A stretch of 64,000 nt of DNA from Candidatus Kaistia colombiensis (GTDB lineage: Bacteria; Pseudomonadota; Alphaproteobacteria; Rhizobiales; Kaistiaceae): assembly GCA_029203105.1 (NCBI GenBank), contig CP119318.1, forward strand, positions 2,618,501-2,682,500, read 5' to 3'. Positions within the stretch are counted from its first letter, which is position 1. Every line of letters begins with the position of its first letter. This document shows, piece after piece, positions 7,861 through 16,597 of the stretch. Made by a program: the position numbers and the translations under genes. The notes beneath the pieces are model-generated. The model was given only the letters and a program-made list of their open reading frames with translations. It made no database searches and was not told where the DNA came from.

Positions 7861-9012
7861 ATGGTTCTTGATTTTCTGACGCTGTCCATCGTCATTCTGC
7901 TCAACGCTTTCACGATGGCGATCGTCTGGGGCCTGATCTGGTGGACCTATCGCGGATTTGGCGCCGCCCGGATCTGGATGCTCGCCTGCCTGACGACAGC
8001 GCTCGGTGGCCTCGTCCTGTCGCTGGAGTCGCTGGCCAAGGTACCAACGAACGTCATCGGCAACGGCGTCATCTTCTTCGGTTTCTGCCTTTACTGGGTC
8101 GGCGTGCGCCAGTTCTATGGCGACCGGCGCCCCTGGCTCGAGAGCATCGTCATCACCGTCGCCGCAATTGCCGTCCTGATCGTGTTCTCGACGATCTACC
8201 CCAGCAATGCGGCGCGCAACGCGGTCTATGCCGTCGGCCAGTCCATCCCGCTCGCTTTCGCGATCTTGGACCTGACCCGTCCGGGCCGGCGGTCGCCGGG
8301 TAGCCTGCTGGCAGCTGTCGCCATGGCCATCGCCATTCTCGTGCATGGCGTCGAGACCGTAGCGAACTTCGCCTTCAGCACCGGCGGCATCGGCCAGCTC
8401 CACTACGACACGATTGAGACCGTGGTGATCCTGCTCGTGATCTTCAGCGGCGTCGTCTGGAATTTCGGCATGATCGTCATGGCGATCGACCATTTGCGCG
8501 CCGAACTCGCGGTGCTCACCTATCGCGACGAGCTGACCGGCATCGCCAATCGTCGCTTGCTGCTGGAGCGGCTTTCCGCGGTGGAGAGCCGGTCGCGGCG
8601 CGAGGGGCGTCCCTTTGCGGTGCTGATGGTCGACATCGACAACTTCAAGACGATCAACGACGATCACGGCCACGCGGCGGGCGACGCCTGTCTGCGCCAT
8701 GTCGCCGACATCGTCAGCGCGACGTTGCGCCCGAGCGACCTTGTCGCGCGGCCGGGCGGCGACGAATTCTGCATCCTGCTGTCCGACACGAACGCCTCCG
8801 AGGCGGCCGGTATCGCGGCCGAACTCGTCGCGACGTTCCGCGAGCGGCCCGTCGCATGGGGCGCGAGGACGATCGCGCTGACGCTCAGCATCGGCGTGGC
8901 GGAGTCGAGCGCCGCGCATCCGCGAACCGGACGGGAGCTGGTGGAATTGGCGGATCGGGCGCTCTATGCCGCGAAACGGGACGGCCGCGATGGCTATGCG
9001 TTGGCCGCGTAG
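7861..9012 (+). CDS. Membrane-anchored diguanylate cyclase (GGDEF)
   Basis: A 383-residue inner-membrane protein. Residues 1-215 hold about six hydrophobic segments forming a membrane sensor of unknown ligand. The GGDEF domain starts at YRDELTGIANRR, and the catalytic motif is canonical GGDEF at about residue 300, so it should make cyclic-di-GMP. An RxxD inhibitory site (RPSD) lies exactly five residues upstream, so product inhibition is expected. No EAL domain. It probably influences attachment versus motility. Confidence 0.92.
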   Translation: MVLDFLTLSIVILLNAFTMAIVWGLIWWTYRGFGAARIWMLACLTTALGGLVLSLESLAKVPTNVIGNGVIFFGFCLYWVGVRQFYGDRRPWLESIVITVAAIAVLIVFSTIYPSNAARNAVYAVGQSIPLAFAILDLTRPGRRSPGSLLAAVAMAIAILVHGVETVANFAFSTGGIGQLHYDTIETVVILLVIFSGVVWNFGMIVMAIDHLRAELAVLTYRDELTGIANRRLLLERLSAVESRSRREGRPFAVLMVDIDNFKTINDDHGHAAGDACLRHVADIVSATLRPSDLVARPGGDEFCILLSDTNASEAAGIAAELVATFRERPVAWGARTIALTLSIGVAESSAAHPRTGRELVELADRALYAAKRDGRDGYALAA

Positions 9013-9024
9013 GCGGGTGTCGGA

Positions 9025-9474
9025 CTAGGCCGCGAGCAGCCGGCTGATCTCGCCGATCGGCGTCGATGTCAGCGTCTTGGTCATTTCGCCATGGATGCGG
9101 TCGCTGACCTGCTTGTGAAAGCTCTGCCGGAGCGTGCCGAGGATCTTGGGCGGGGCGACGATCACGAGCTCGCTGAAGGTGTTGGCTATCGCCGCGCGAT
9201 AGAGAGCTTCGGCGATGGTGACGGCGAATTTCTGCTCTTCGAGCGTGTGCCAGTCCGTCTGCTCGACGGCGCTGCGCGATTGACCGACACCCTGCACCAC
9301 GCGGCCGGGCCGATCCGTCCCCTGTTCCCGCGTCGGCGGATTTTCGGCCCCGTCGAGAATATCCTCGACGGCCAGATCGAGCGCTTGCGGGGTGCCGCGA
9401 TTGCGCAGGAAGAGCGCCTTGCGCCCATCTCCGACAAGGACCAGGGCGTTGTGATGGATGAGGAAATCGGGCAT
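9025..9474 (-). CDS. Host attachment family protein (AtsE-like)
   Basis: A 149-residue protein of the family annotated as required for attachment to host cells. Typical segments are an N-terminal LVLVGDGRKALFLRN, a central EEQKFAVTIAEALYRAA helix and a C-terminal ELVIVAPPKILGTLRQ. This last stretch resembles the eRF1-like fold of host-attachment proteins. No signal peptide. It converges on the diguanylate cyclase gene, but no operon is implied. Actual function in this organism is not known. Confidence 0.85.
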   Translation of the reverse strand: MPDFLIHHNALVLVGDGRKALFLRNRGTPQALDLAVEDILDGAENPPTREQGTDRPGRVVQGVGQSRSAVEQTDWHTLEEQKFAVTIAEALYRAAIANTFSELVIVAPPKILGTLRQSFHKQVSDRIHGEMTKTLTSTPIGEISRLLAA

Positions 9475-9704
9475 GGGAAACCTTCCTGCGGGGACCGATG
9501 CGGACAATGGCGGCCTCCCGGAATGGCAGGCGCGCCTGTCGCGCCAACGCGCCCTGCGCCGTTGGGTTGCGTCATTATGAGCCCGCGCGCGGCGCGCTGA
9601 CATCGCAATCCGCGTCCCCACGATCAGCTTTGCGTGTTCGCGGTCGCTCGTTTTCGCCTCTATCCGTCTTCTCGTCGGAAGAAGGCAGGGCGCTGTTTTC
9701 CGGC

Positions 9705-10196
9705 TCAGGCGGGCGGTATCTCGCCTGCCCAGGTCGCCGCATAGCCCGCGATCATGTCGCCATACGCGTCTTCCGGCGGCAGTGCCTCGAAGCTGCGCAC
9801 CGCCGGCGTCGTCGCCCAGGGGAGTTTTTCGCTCGTCCAGGTTTCCATATAGGGGACGAACCAACTCGGGTCGTCGAGCATCGTCGGCCGCAGGTTGACG
9901 AAAAAGTCCATCCCTTCGGGCCGGGTGAACATCCACGTCATGCAATGGCCGCAGAAATAGTGCCGGGATGCGCCATGCAGGCCGGCGATGACGGGCTCGC
10001 CTTTCGTCACTTCGAAAGCGGCGCTAGGGATCGCGGCCGAGAGCGAAAAGGCGCTCGCCGACATCGTCTGGCAACCGGTACAATGGCAGGCCATGGTCAG
10101 GAGAGGACGTGCGCTGATCTTCAGCCGAACCGCGCCGCAGCGACAGCCGCCCTCCTGCACGAACGCTTCGCCGTCTGCCTTCACCGGTTCGCTCAT
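9705..10196 (-). CDS. GFA family protein (glutathione-dependent formaldehyde-activating-like)
   Basis: A 163-residue zinc protein. The cysteine sets are GGCRCGAVR, CHCTGCQ and FCGHCMTW, giving the ligands of the GFA/CENP-V fold. Family members either catalyse S-hydroxymethylglutathione formation from formaldehyde or have unrelated, unknown activities, so the enzymatic role is uncertain. The start at 10196 has a strong AGGAGG-type ribosome binding site. It is divergent from the molybdopterin oxidoreductase gene. Confidence 0.88.
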   Translation of the reverse strand: MSEPVKADGEAFVQEGGCRCGAVRLKISARPLLTMACHCTGCQTMSASAFSLSAAIPSAAFEVTKGEPVIAGLHGASRHYFCGHCMTWMFTRPEGMDFFVNLRPTMLDDPSWFVPYMETWTSEKLPWATTPAVRSFEALPPEDAYGDMIAGYAATWAGEIPPA

Positions 10197-10345
10197 CCTC
10201 GCCTCCTTGCCTGCCTGCCGTCCAACCATCGGCCTGCGCGGACGATTCTGTCAAAGGGCGCGGCGACGCGTCACCGTCTCGCTGTTGCCATGGACCGCGC
10301 GGCAATATCGCGCGATAACGGGGCAACACACGGAACCCCCTCGCC

Positions 10346-12433
10346 ATGAACGCTCCCGTCTTCCCCCGTATCGGTCATTCGGCCTGCCCGCATGATTGCC
10401 CGTCCACCTGCGCGCTCGATGTCGAGCTGCTGGAGGGCAACAGGATCGGCCGCATCCGCGGGGCGAAGGACAATGACTATACCCAAGGTGTCATCTGCGC
10501 GAAGGTCGCGCGCTATGCCGAGCGGGTGAACAACCCGGACCGCCTGAAGCAGCCGCTTCGCCGCAAGGGCGAAAAGGGTTCCGGCGAGTGGCTGGTCATC
10601 GATTGGGAAGACGCGCTCGACGAGGTGGCCGAGGCGTTTCTGAAGGCGGAAGCGAAGCTCGGCGCCGAGACGGTCTGGCCCTACTACTACGCCGGCACGA
10701 TGGGGCTGGTGCAACGCGACGGCATCAACCGCCTGCGTCACGCCAAGCGCTATTCCGGCTTCTACGGCACGATCTGCACCAACATGGCCTGGACCGGCTA
10801 TATCGCCGGAGCCGGCAAGATCGCTGGCAGCGATCCGCGCGAAATGGCGAAGTCGGATTGCGTCGTGATCTGGGGCACCAACGCGGTGGCGACACAGGTC
10901 AACGTCATGACCCACGCCATCAAGGCGCGCAAAGAGCGCGGCGCCAAGATCGTCGCGATCGACATCTACCAGAACGAGACGATGAAGCAGGCCGACATGG
11001 CGCTCTGCCTGAAGCCGGGCACGGATGGCGCGCTGGCCTGCGCCGTCATGCATGTGCTGTTCCGCGATGGCTTCGCCGACCGCGCCTATCTCGCCCGCTA
11101 CACCGACGAACCGCAGGCACTGGAGGCGCATCTCGCCGACAAGACGCCGGAATGGGGCGCGGCCATCACCGGGCTCTCGGTCGACGAGATCGTGGCTTTT
11201 GCGACGCTCATCGGCACGACCCAGAAGACGTTCTTCCGGCTCGGCTACGGCTTTTCCCGCCAGCGCAACGGCGCCGTGGCGATGCACGCGGCGCTGTCGA
11301 TCCCGGCGGTGACCGGCGCCTGGCAGTATGAAGGCGGCGGCGCGTTCCATTCGAACAGCGGCATCTTCCATCTCGACAAGACGGCGATCGAGGGGCTCGA
11401 TCTGCTCGATCCGAGCGTGCGCCAACTCGACCAGTCGCGCACGGCGTCAGTGCTCACCAATGATCCCGATGCATTGGCCGGCGGGCCGCCGGTGACGGCG
11501 ATGATTATCCAGAACACCAATCCGGTGACGGTCTGCCCGGACCAGACGCTGGTGAAGCAGGGCTTTGCCCGGCCGGATCTGTTCGTCGCCGTGCATGAGC
11601 AGATCATGACCGACACGGCCAAAATGGCCGATATCGTGCTGCCGGCGACGATGTTCCTGGAGCATGACGACATCTACAAGGGTGGCGGCCATCAATACAT
11701 CATCCTCGGCCCCAAGCTGGTCGAGCCGCCGGATTCCTGCCGCACCAACCATCAGGTGATCGCCGGATTGGCGAAACGCCTCGGGCTGGAGCAGCCTGGC
11801 TTCGCCATGACCGAGCGCGAGCATATCGATCTGATGCTGCAGCGTTCGGGCTGGGGCACGCTGGTGGATCTGGAAGAAAAGCGCTGGATCGATTGCCAGT
11901 CGGATTTCGACACCGCCCACTTCCTCAACGGCTTTGGCCACGACGACGGCAAGTATCATTTTCGCGTCGATTGGACTTCTGTCGATAGCGAGAATTATGG
12001 CGCCGTTGGCCCGCATGCAGAGATGCCGACGCTGCCCGACCACTGGGGTTCCATCGAGGCGGCGGATGAAGCGCATCCGTTCCGCCTCGCCACCTCGCCG
12101 GCGCGTCAGTTCCTGAACTCCTCCTTCAACGAGACGCCGACCTCGATTGCCCGCGAAGTTCGGCCGGAACTGATGATCCACCCGGAGGACGCGGCCGGCC
12201 TCGGCGTTGCCGGTGGTGATCTGGTCCGCGTCGGTAACCGGCGCGGCGAGGTGAAGCTGCACATCAAGCTGTTCGAGGGTCTGAAGCGCGGCGTGGTGAT
12301 CTCGGAAGGTCTTTGGCCGAACAGCGCCTTCGTCGACGGCAAAGGCATCAACACGCTGACCGGTGCCGACCCCGTCGCCCCCTTCGGCGGTGCCGCCGTT
12401 CACGACACCAAGGTATGGGTGAAGGCCACCTGA
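10346..12433 (+). CDS. Molybdopterin (bis-MGD) oxidoreductase with [4Fe-4S] domain
   Basis: A 695-residue enzyme of the DMSO-reductase superfamily. The N-terminal iron-sulfur domain has CPHDCPSTC and a fourth cysteine in GVICAKVARY. The large molybdopterin domain follows (VVIWGTNAVATQ, then IIQNTNPVTV and DIVLPATMFLEHDD). The C-terminal dinucleotide-binding domain begins near FRLATSPARQFLNSS. No Tat signal is seen, so it is expected to be cytoplasmic. The physiological substrate cannot be told from the sequence; such single-subunit members are widespread in rhizobia-related genomes. Confidence 0.88.
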   Translation: MNAPVFPRIGHSACPHDCPSTCALDVELLEGNRIGRIRGAKDNDYTQGVICAKVARYAERVNNPDRLKQPLRRKGEKGSGEWLVIDWEDALDEVAEAFLKAEAKLGAETVWPYYYAGTMGLVQRDGINRLRHAKRYSGFYGTICTNMAWTGYIAGAGKIAGSDPREMAKSDCVVIWGTNAVATQVNVMTHAIKARKERGAKIVAIDIYQNETMKQADMALCLKPGTDGALACAVMHVLFRDGFADRAYLARYTDEPQALEAHLADKTPEWGAAITGLSVDEIVAFATLIGTTQKTFFRLGYGFSRQRNGAVAMHAALSIPAVTGAWQYEGGGAFHSNSGIFHLDKTAIEGLDLLDPSVRQLDQSRTASVLTNDPDALAGGPPVTAMIIQNTNPVTVCPDQTLVKQGFARPDLFVAVHEQIMTDTAKMADIVLPATMFLEHDDIYKGGGHQYIILGPKLVEPPDSCRTNHQVIAGLAKRLGLEQPGFAMTEREHIDLMLQRSGWGTLVDLEEKRWIDCQSDFDTAHFLNGFGHDDGKYHFRVDWTSVDSENYGAVGPHAEMPTLPDHWGSIEAADEAHPFRLATSPARQFLNSSFNETPTSIAREVRPELMIHPEDAAGLGVAGGDLVRVGNRRGEVKLHIKLFEGLKRGVVISEGLWPNSAFVDGKGINTLTGADPVAPFGGAAVHDTKVWVKAT

Positions 12434-12528
12434 GGCCAACCGCGTACCCCGGATACGGGGCCATCTCGGCCGTCACCTTGCTGGCCGGGACGGCCGCTTT
12501 CCTGCTGACGCGGGTCTTGTCCGGGTGA
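12415..12528 (+). CDS. Possible small membrane protein (37 aa)
   Basis: A 37-codon frame starting inside the end of the molybdopterin oxidoreductase gene. It has an AAGG-like site 5 nt before the ATG and a hydrophobic stretch (ISAVTLLAGTAAFLL) long enough for one membrane span. It could equally be chance coding in GC-rich DNA. Nothing else occupies the gap before purN. Confidence 0.22.
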   Translation: MGEGHLRPTAYPGYGAISAVTLLAGTAAFLLTRVLSG

Positions 12529-12564
12529 GTGGGCCGTTCGGCCGGGCCACCGCCGCCCGGCGAG

Positions 12565-13227
12565 CTAGTCGCCGAAGCTCGGGCTGACCAGCATGCTGGC
12601 GATATCAGCGGGCAGGTCGCCTCGCATCACCAATCGTTCGTTCTCGACCGTGGCGAGGCCGGAGGCGACGAGGGCGAGCGCCAGCGGGTAGATCTGGTGC
12701 TCGGCCGTCAGCACGCGCTTCGACAGCGTGTCGGGCGTGTCGTCGAGGGCGATCGGCACGGCCGCCTGGCCGATGATCGGCCCGGAATCCATTTTCGCGC
12801 GCACGAAATGCACCGTGCAGCCGGTGAGCCGCATGCCGGCCTCGATCGCCCGCTCATGCGTGTCGAGACCGGGGAAGAGCGGCAGCAGGGACGGGTGGAT
12901 GTTGATCATCCGGTCGCGCCAGCCCTCGACGAAACCATCGGTCAAAAGCCGCATGAAGCCGGCAAGGCAGACGATGTCGATGTTTTCGGCGCGCAGGCGC
13001 GCATCCATCGCCGCGTCGAATTCGGCGCGCGAGGCAAAGGCCTTGTGGTCGATGACGGCCGTCGCGATGCCGGCCTCGGCGGCGCGGACGAGCCCGCCGG
13101 CATCGGCGCGGTTCGAAAGCACCAGCGCGATCTCGGCGGGATAGTCGGGATCGGCGGCCGCCTCGATTAGCGCCGTCATGTTCGAGCCGCGGCCCGAAAT
13201 GAGGATCGCGACCCGCTTTCTTGCCAT
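12565..13227 (-). CDS. purN: Phosphoribosylglycinamide formyltransferase (PurN)
   Basis: A 220-residue purine-biosynthesis enzyme that transfers a formyl group from 10-formyl-THF to GAR. It shows the N-terminal ISGRGSNM phosphate loop, the catalytic NIHPSLLPLFPG histidine segment and HFVRAKMDSGPII with the catalytic aspartate. ATG 13227 lies 2 nt past the purM stop codon. A TTG at 13233 would overlap that stop but adds only two residues. The two genes form a purMN operon. Confidence 0.96.
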   Translation of the reverse strand: MARKRVAILISGRGSNMTALIEAAADPDYPAEIALVLSNRADAGGLVRAAEAGIATAVIDHKAFASRAEFDAAMDARLRAENIDIVCLAGFMRLLTDGFVEGWRDRMINIHPSLLPLFPGLDTHERAIEAGMRLTGCTVHFVRAKMDSGPIIGQAAVPIALDDTPDTLSKRVLTAEHQIYPLALALVASGLATVENERLVMRGDLPADIASMLVSPSFGD

Positions 13228-13229
13228 CG

Positions 13230-14303
13230 TCAAAGCGCCAGCGCGCCGGAGAACACGACGCCTTCGCCCGTGCGCGGCACAAGCGTGCCGAGGCGCATGA
13301 CAGTTTCGCCCTCGGCGGCCAGTGCCGCCGTGACGGCGTCCGCCGCCTCCGGGGCGACGACGACGATCATGCCGACGCCGCAGTTGAAGGTGCGCAGCAT
13401 CTCGTGCTCGGCGACGCCACCGGTCCTCGACAGCCAGCCGAAGACGGGCGGCACGGTGACGGCGTCGAGATCGACGGCAGCGGCCAGCGCGTCCGGCAGG
13501 ACACGAGGAATGTTGTCGACGAAACCGCCGCCGGTGATATGCGCCATCGCCTTGATCGCGCCGGTGGCGCGGATGGCGGCGAGGAGCGGCTTCACATAGA
13601 TGCGCGTCGGTTCGAGCAAGGCGCGGCCGAGCGAAAGCTCGGGTGCGAACGGCGCCGGCGCGTCGAAGCCGAGGCCGGAGAGCTCGACGATCTTGCGCAC
13701 CAGCGAGAAGCCGTTCGAATGAACGCCGGAGGAGGCGAGGCCGATGAGCACGTCGCCTTCGGCCACGTCGGGACGCGGCAGCAGGCCGGTGCGTTCGACG
13801 GCGCCGACGGCGAAGCCGGCGAGGTCATAGTCGCCCGCCTTGTAGAGGCCGGGCATCTCGGCCGTTTCGCCGCCGATCAGAGCGGCGCCGGCGATGCGGC
13901 AACCCTGCGCGATGCCGGCGACGACGGTCGCGGCCTCGGTGGGGTCAAGCTTGCCGGTTGCAAAATAGTCGAGGAAGAAAAGCGGCTCGGCGCCCTGGAC
14001 GATCAGATCGTTGACGCACATGGCGACGAGGTCGATGCCGACCGTGTCATGGATGCCGGTGTCGATCGCGACCTTGAGCTTGGTGCCGACGCCGTCATTG
14101 GCGGCGACGAGCAGCGGATCGGTGTAGCCGGCCGCCTTTGGATCGAAAACCCCGCCGAAGCCGCCGATATCGGCGTCCGCGCCCGGGCGGCGGGTCGCCT
14201 TGACGAGCGGCTTGATCATGTCGACGAGACGGTTGCCGGCGTCGATATCGACGCCTGCGTCGGCATAACTCAGGGCGTTTTTGGCGCCGGTCTTTTCGGT
14301 CAT
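13230..14303 (-). CDS. purM: Phosphoribosylformylglycinamidine cyclo-ligase (PurM)
   Basis: A 357-residue ATP-dependent AIR synthetase, the step after PurL in purine synthesis. Recognisable segments are LSYADAGVDIDAGN, the ATP/Mg-binding GVGTKLKVA, VAMCVNDLIVQGAEPLFFLDY and GGETAEMPGLY. MAHITGGGFVDNIPR and GVGMIVVV are at the C-terminal half. Length fits the family. It leads a two-gene operon with purN and is divergent from the perM-hdaA-ppk cluster, the usual order in alphaproteobacteria. Confidence 0.97.
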   Translation of the reverse strand: MTEKTGAKNALSYADAGVDIDAGNRLVDMIKPLVKATRRPGADADIGGFGGVFDPKAAGYTDPLLVAANDGVGTKLKVAIDTGIHDTVGIDLVAMCVNDLIVQGAEPLFFLDYFATGKLDPTEAATVVAGIAQGCRIAGAALIGGETAEMPGLYKAGDYDLAGFAVGAVERTGLLPRPDVAEGDVLIGLASSGVHSNGFSLVRKIVELSGLGFDAPAPFAPELSLGRALLEPTRIYVKPLLAAIRATGAIKAMAHITGGGFVDNIPRVLPDALAAAVDLDAVTVPPVFGWLSRTGGVAEHEMLRTFNCGVGMIVVVAPEAADAVTAALAAEGETVMRLGTLVPRTGEGVVFSGALAL

Positions 14304-14667
14304 CGAAGGATCCCGGTTGCTTTGGGCAGGGAGGACCACATCCGCGCCATCGTCGTCAACCCGGAATCACGGAATGATCGCCATTGCGGCGGTTTTGACG
14401 CCGATGCGGCTCGGCGGCGGCAGGGAGCTCTTCCTCTTCGCTCGAGGCTATCGCGACAGGCGTCTCGCCGGAAGCGGGGCGCCGCCGCTGCGGGCGACGT
14501 CGCGCCCCGTTCGCGGCGCAGGGCAAACCGATACGAACGGATCGGTGGACAGCGATCGACTGTGCCCAGAGCAAGTGCCGCATGCCGACGGTCTGCCTTG
14601 ACCACCTTGCCGTGCAAGTCCTATCTGGAGCGCAATGGGCCGTGGCAGATCGCCGTCAGGTCTGACC
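14304..14667. other. Divergent promoter region between purM and perM
   Basis: About 364 bp without a supportable gene. Several open frames cross it on both strands, but none has a family signature or ribosome binding site. Promoters for both units must be here. I see no riboswitch-like structure or clear operator. Confidence 0.5.
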
Positions 14668-15783
14668 ATGGAAAGAAGGGGCGCCGGCGCCGTGAATCTG
14701 CAACGTCAGATCGGATTTTGGCTGTGTACGCTCCTGATCTTCATATTGTTCCTTTTCGTCTTCCGCAACGTGCTCTTGCCGTTCCTGGTCGGCATGGCGG
14801 TCGCCTATGGCCTGGATCCGATCGCCGACTGGCTCGAACGGCGCGGCTTGAGTCGGATGACGGCGTCGCTGGCGATTCTGGTCGGCTTCGTGGTGCTGCT
14901 GGTGCTGCTGGTGCTGCTGATCGTGCCGCTGTTGGTCAACCAACTGGCCGGGCTGGTCGACAAGATCCCGACCTATGCGCTGCAATTGCAGGCGCTGGTG
15001 CAGGCCTTCCTGGAAACGCGCCTCGGCCAGATGCTGAAGGTCGATTCCGGCCAGTTGTCGAATTCCATGGGCACGCTGATGAGCGAGGCGGCCGGCTGGC
15101 TGTCGACGCTGCTGAAGTCGCTCTGGAGCGGCGGCTCGGCGCTGGTCGACCTGGCGGCGCTGTTCGTCGTGACGCCGGTCGTCGCCTTCTACATGCTGAT
15201 TGACTGGGACAAGATGGTGGCGCGGATCGACAGCTGGGTGCCGCGCGACAATGTCGAGACGGTGCGCGGCATCGCCCGCGACATCGACCATGCCATTGCC
15301 GGCTTCGTGCGCGGACAAGGGCTCGTCTGCATCCTGCTCGGCTGCATCTATGCCTTCGGGCTGATGCTCGTCGGGCTGAATTTCGGGCTGCTGATCGGCA
15401 TCGGCGCGGGCATTCTGTCCTTTATCCCCTATGTCGGCACGACAGTCGGCTTCATCGTCGGTGTCAGCGTGGCGCTGGTGCAGTTCTGGCCGGAATGGCA
15501 GTGGATCGGCGCCACGGTGCTGGTCTTTGCCGTCGGCCAGTTCGTCGAGGGCAACATCCTGCAGCCGCGCCTGGTTGGACGCAGCGTCGGCCTGCATCCG
15601 GTCTGGCTGATGTTCGCCTTGTTCGCCTTTGGCGCGCTGTTCGGCTTCGTCGGATTGCTGGTGGCTGTCCCCGCCGCTGCGGCGGTCGCCGTCTTGATGC
15701 GCTTCGCCATTGCGCGCTATTTGACCAGCCCGATTTATCGGGGCCGGGCGGGTGGCGACGACCAACCGCCTGCGCTCCGTTGA
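14668..15783 (+). CDS. AI-2E family transporter / PerM-type permease
   Basis: A 371-residue integral membrane protein of the AI-2E/PerM family. It has an N-terminal hydrophobic pair, a very Leu/Val-rich third segment (VVLLVLLVLLIVPLL), a cytoplasmic amphipathic region and four or five C-terminal helices. The family motif GxILSFIPYVGTTVG sits near residue 250 and QFVEGNILQPRLVGR near 290. Substrate unknown. The start could be ATG 14668 or GTG 14692, which has a better AAGGGG site. It is upstream of hdaA, an arrangement conserved in alphaproteobacteria. Confidence 0.88.
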   Translation: MERRGAGAVNLQRQIGFWLCTLLIFILFLFVFRNVLLPFLVGMAVAYGLDPIADWLERRGLSRMTASLAILVGFVVLLVLLVLLIVPLLVNQLAGLVDKIPTYALQLQALVQAFLETRLGQMLKVDSGQLSNSMGTLMSEAAGWLSTLLKSLWSGGSALVDLAALFVVTPVVAFYMLIDWDKMVARIDSWVPRDNVETVRGIARDIDHAIAGFVRGQGLVCILLGCIYAFGLMLVGLNFGLLIGIGAGILSFIPYVGTTVGFIVGVSVALVQFWPEWQWIGATVLVFAVGQFVEGNILQPRLVGRSVGLHPVWLMFALFAFGALFGFVGLLVAVPAAAAVAVLMRFAIARYLTSPIYRGRAGGDDQPPALR

Positions 15784-15810
15784 GCGTTTGTCGTCCGAGC
15801 ATTTGCCAAG

Positions 15811-16515
15811 ATGAGTGATTCCCTGCGGCAACTGCCGCTTTCGCTGCCGCACAGCGCAGCCATGACGCGTGCCGACTTCATCGTCGGGCGGGCCAATCAG
15901 CCGGCCGTCGCCCTGATCGACCGATTTCCAGACTGGCCCAATCCGGTGGCGCTGCTGGTCGGCCCTGTGGGGTCGGGCAAGACCCATCTTGGTCAGATCT
16001 GGAAGGCGGCGACCGGCGCCGTCGAGATCGCGGCGCGCGATCTCGCAACCGCCGGGCTGGACGAACTCGTCCACGCGAACCCGGTGCTGGTCGAGGATCT
16101 GCATGACGAGGGCGTCTCGCAGCCGGCGCTGTTCCACCTGTTCAATCTGGTGCGCGAGCGCCGGGCGTCGGCGCTCCTGACCAGCCGGAAGCCGCTGCAT
16201 GCGCTGAATTTCGACCTGCCGGACCTCGCCTCGCGCCTGCGCGCCGCCCTGCCGGTCGAGCTGCAGGAGCCGGACGACGAGCTGCTCGCCCGCGTCATCG
16301 TCAAGCTGTTCGCCGACCGGCAGGTGACCGTCGACCCTGCGGTGATCGACTTCATCAGCCATCGCATGGAGCGTTCGCTGGGCGCGGCCAACCGGCTGGT
16401 CGATCTGCTCGACCACGAAGCCCTGGCAGCCGGTCGGCCGATCACCCGCCAGTTGGCGGCGACGGTCCTGTCGCGCGAGGCCGGCGATGAACCGGAGCTG
16501 CCTTTCGACGACTAA
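15811..16515 (+). CDS. hdaA: DnaA-related regulatory ATPase HdaA
   Basis: A 234-residue DnaA-like AAA+ protein that stimulates ATP hydrolysis by DnaA at the sliding clamp and so prevents re-initiation of replication. The N-terminal QLPLSLP matches the beta-clamp binding motif of Hda proteins. A P-loop GPVGSGKTHL, a Walker B-like VLVEDLHD and a sensor-type LTSRKPL follow. The DNA-binding domain IV of DnaA is absent, as expected for Hda. It lies between perM and ppk on the same strand with short gaps. Confidence 0.9.
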   Translation: MSDSLRQLPLSLPHSAAMTRADFIVGRANQPAVALIDRFPDWPNPVALLVGPVGSGKTHLGQIWKAATGAVEIAARDLATAGLDELVHANPVLVEDLHDEGVSQPALFHLFNLVRERRASALLTSRKPLHALNFDLPDLASRLRAALPVELQEPDDELLARVIVKLFADRQVTVDPAVIDFISHRMERSLGAANRLVDLLDHEALAAGRPITRQLAATVLSREAGDEPELPFDD

Positions 16516-16597
16516 AGATCGCGTTCCGGTCCGACCCTGACGCAATTGTCACAATTCGCGTGTATCCTGCCGGGGAAACGCGGGTGGAAAAGCGGTT

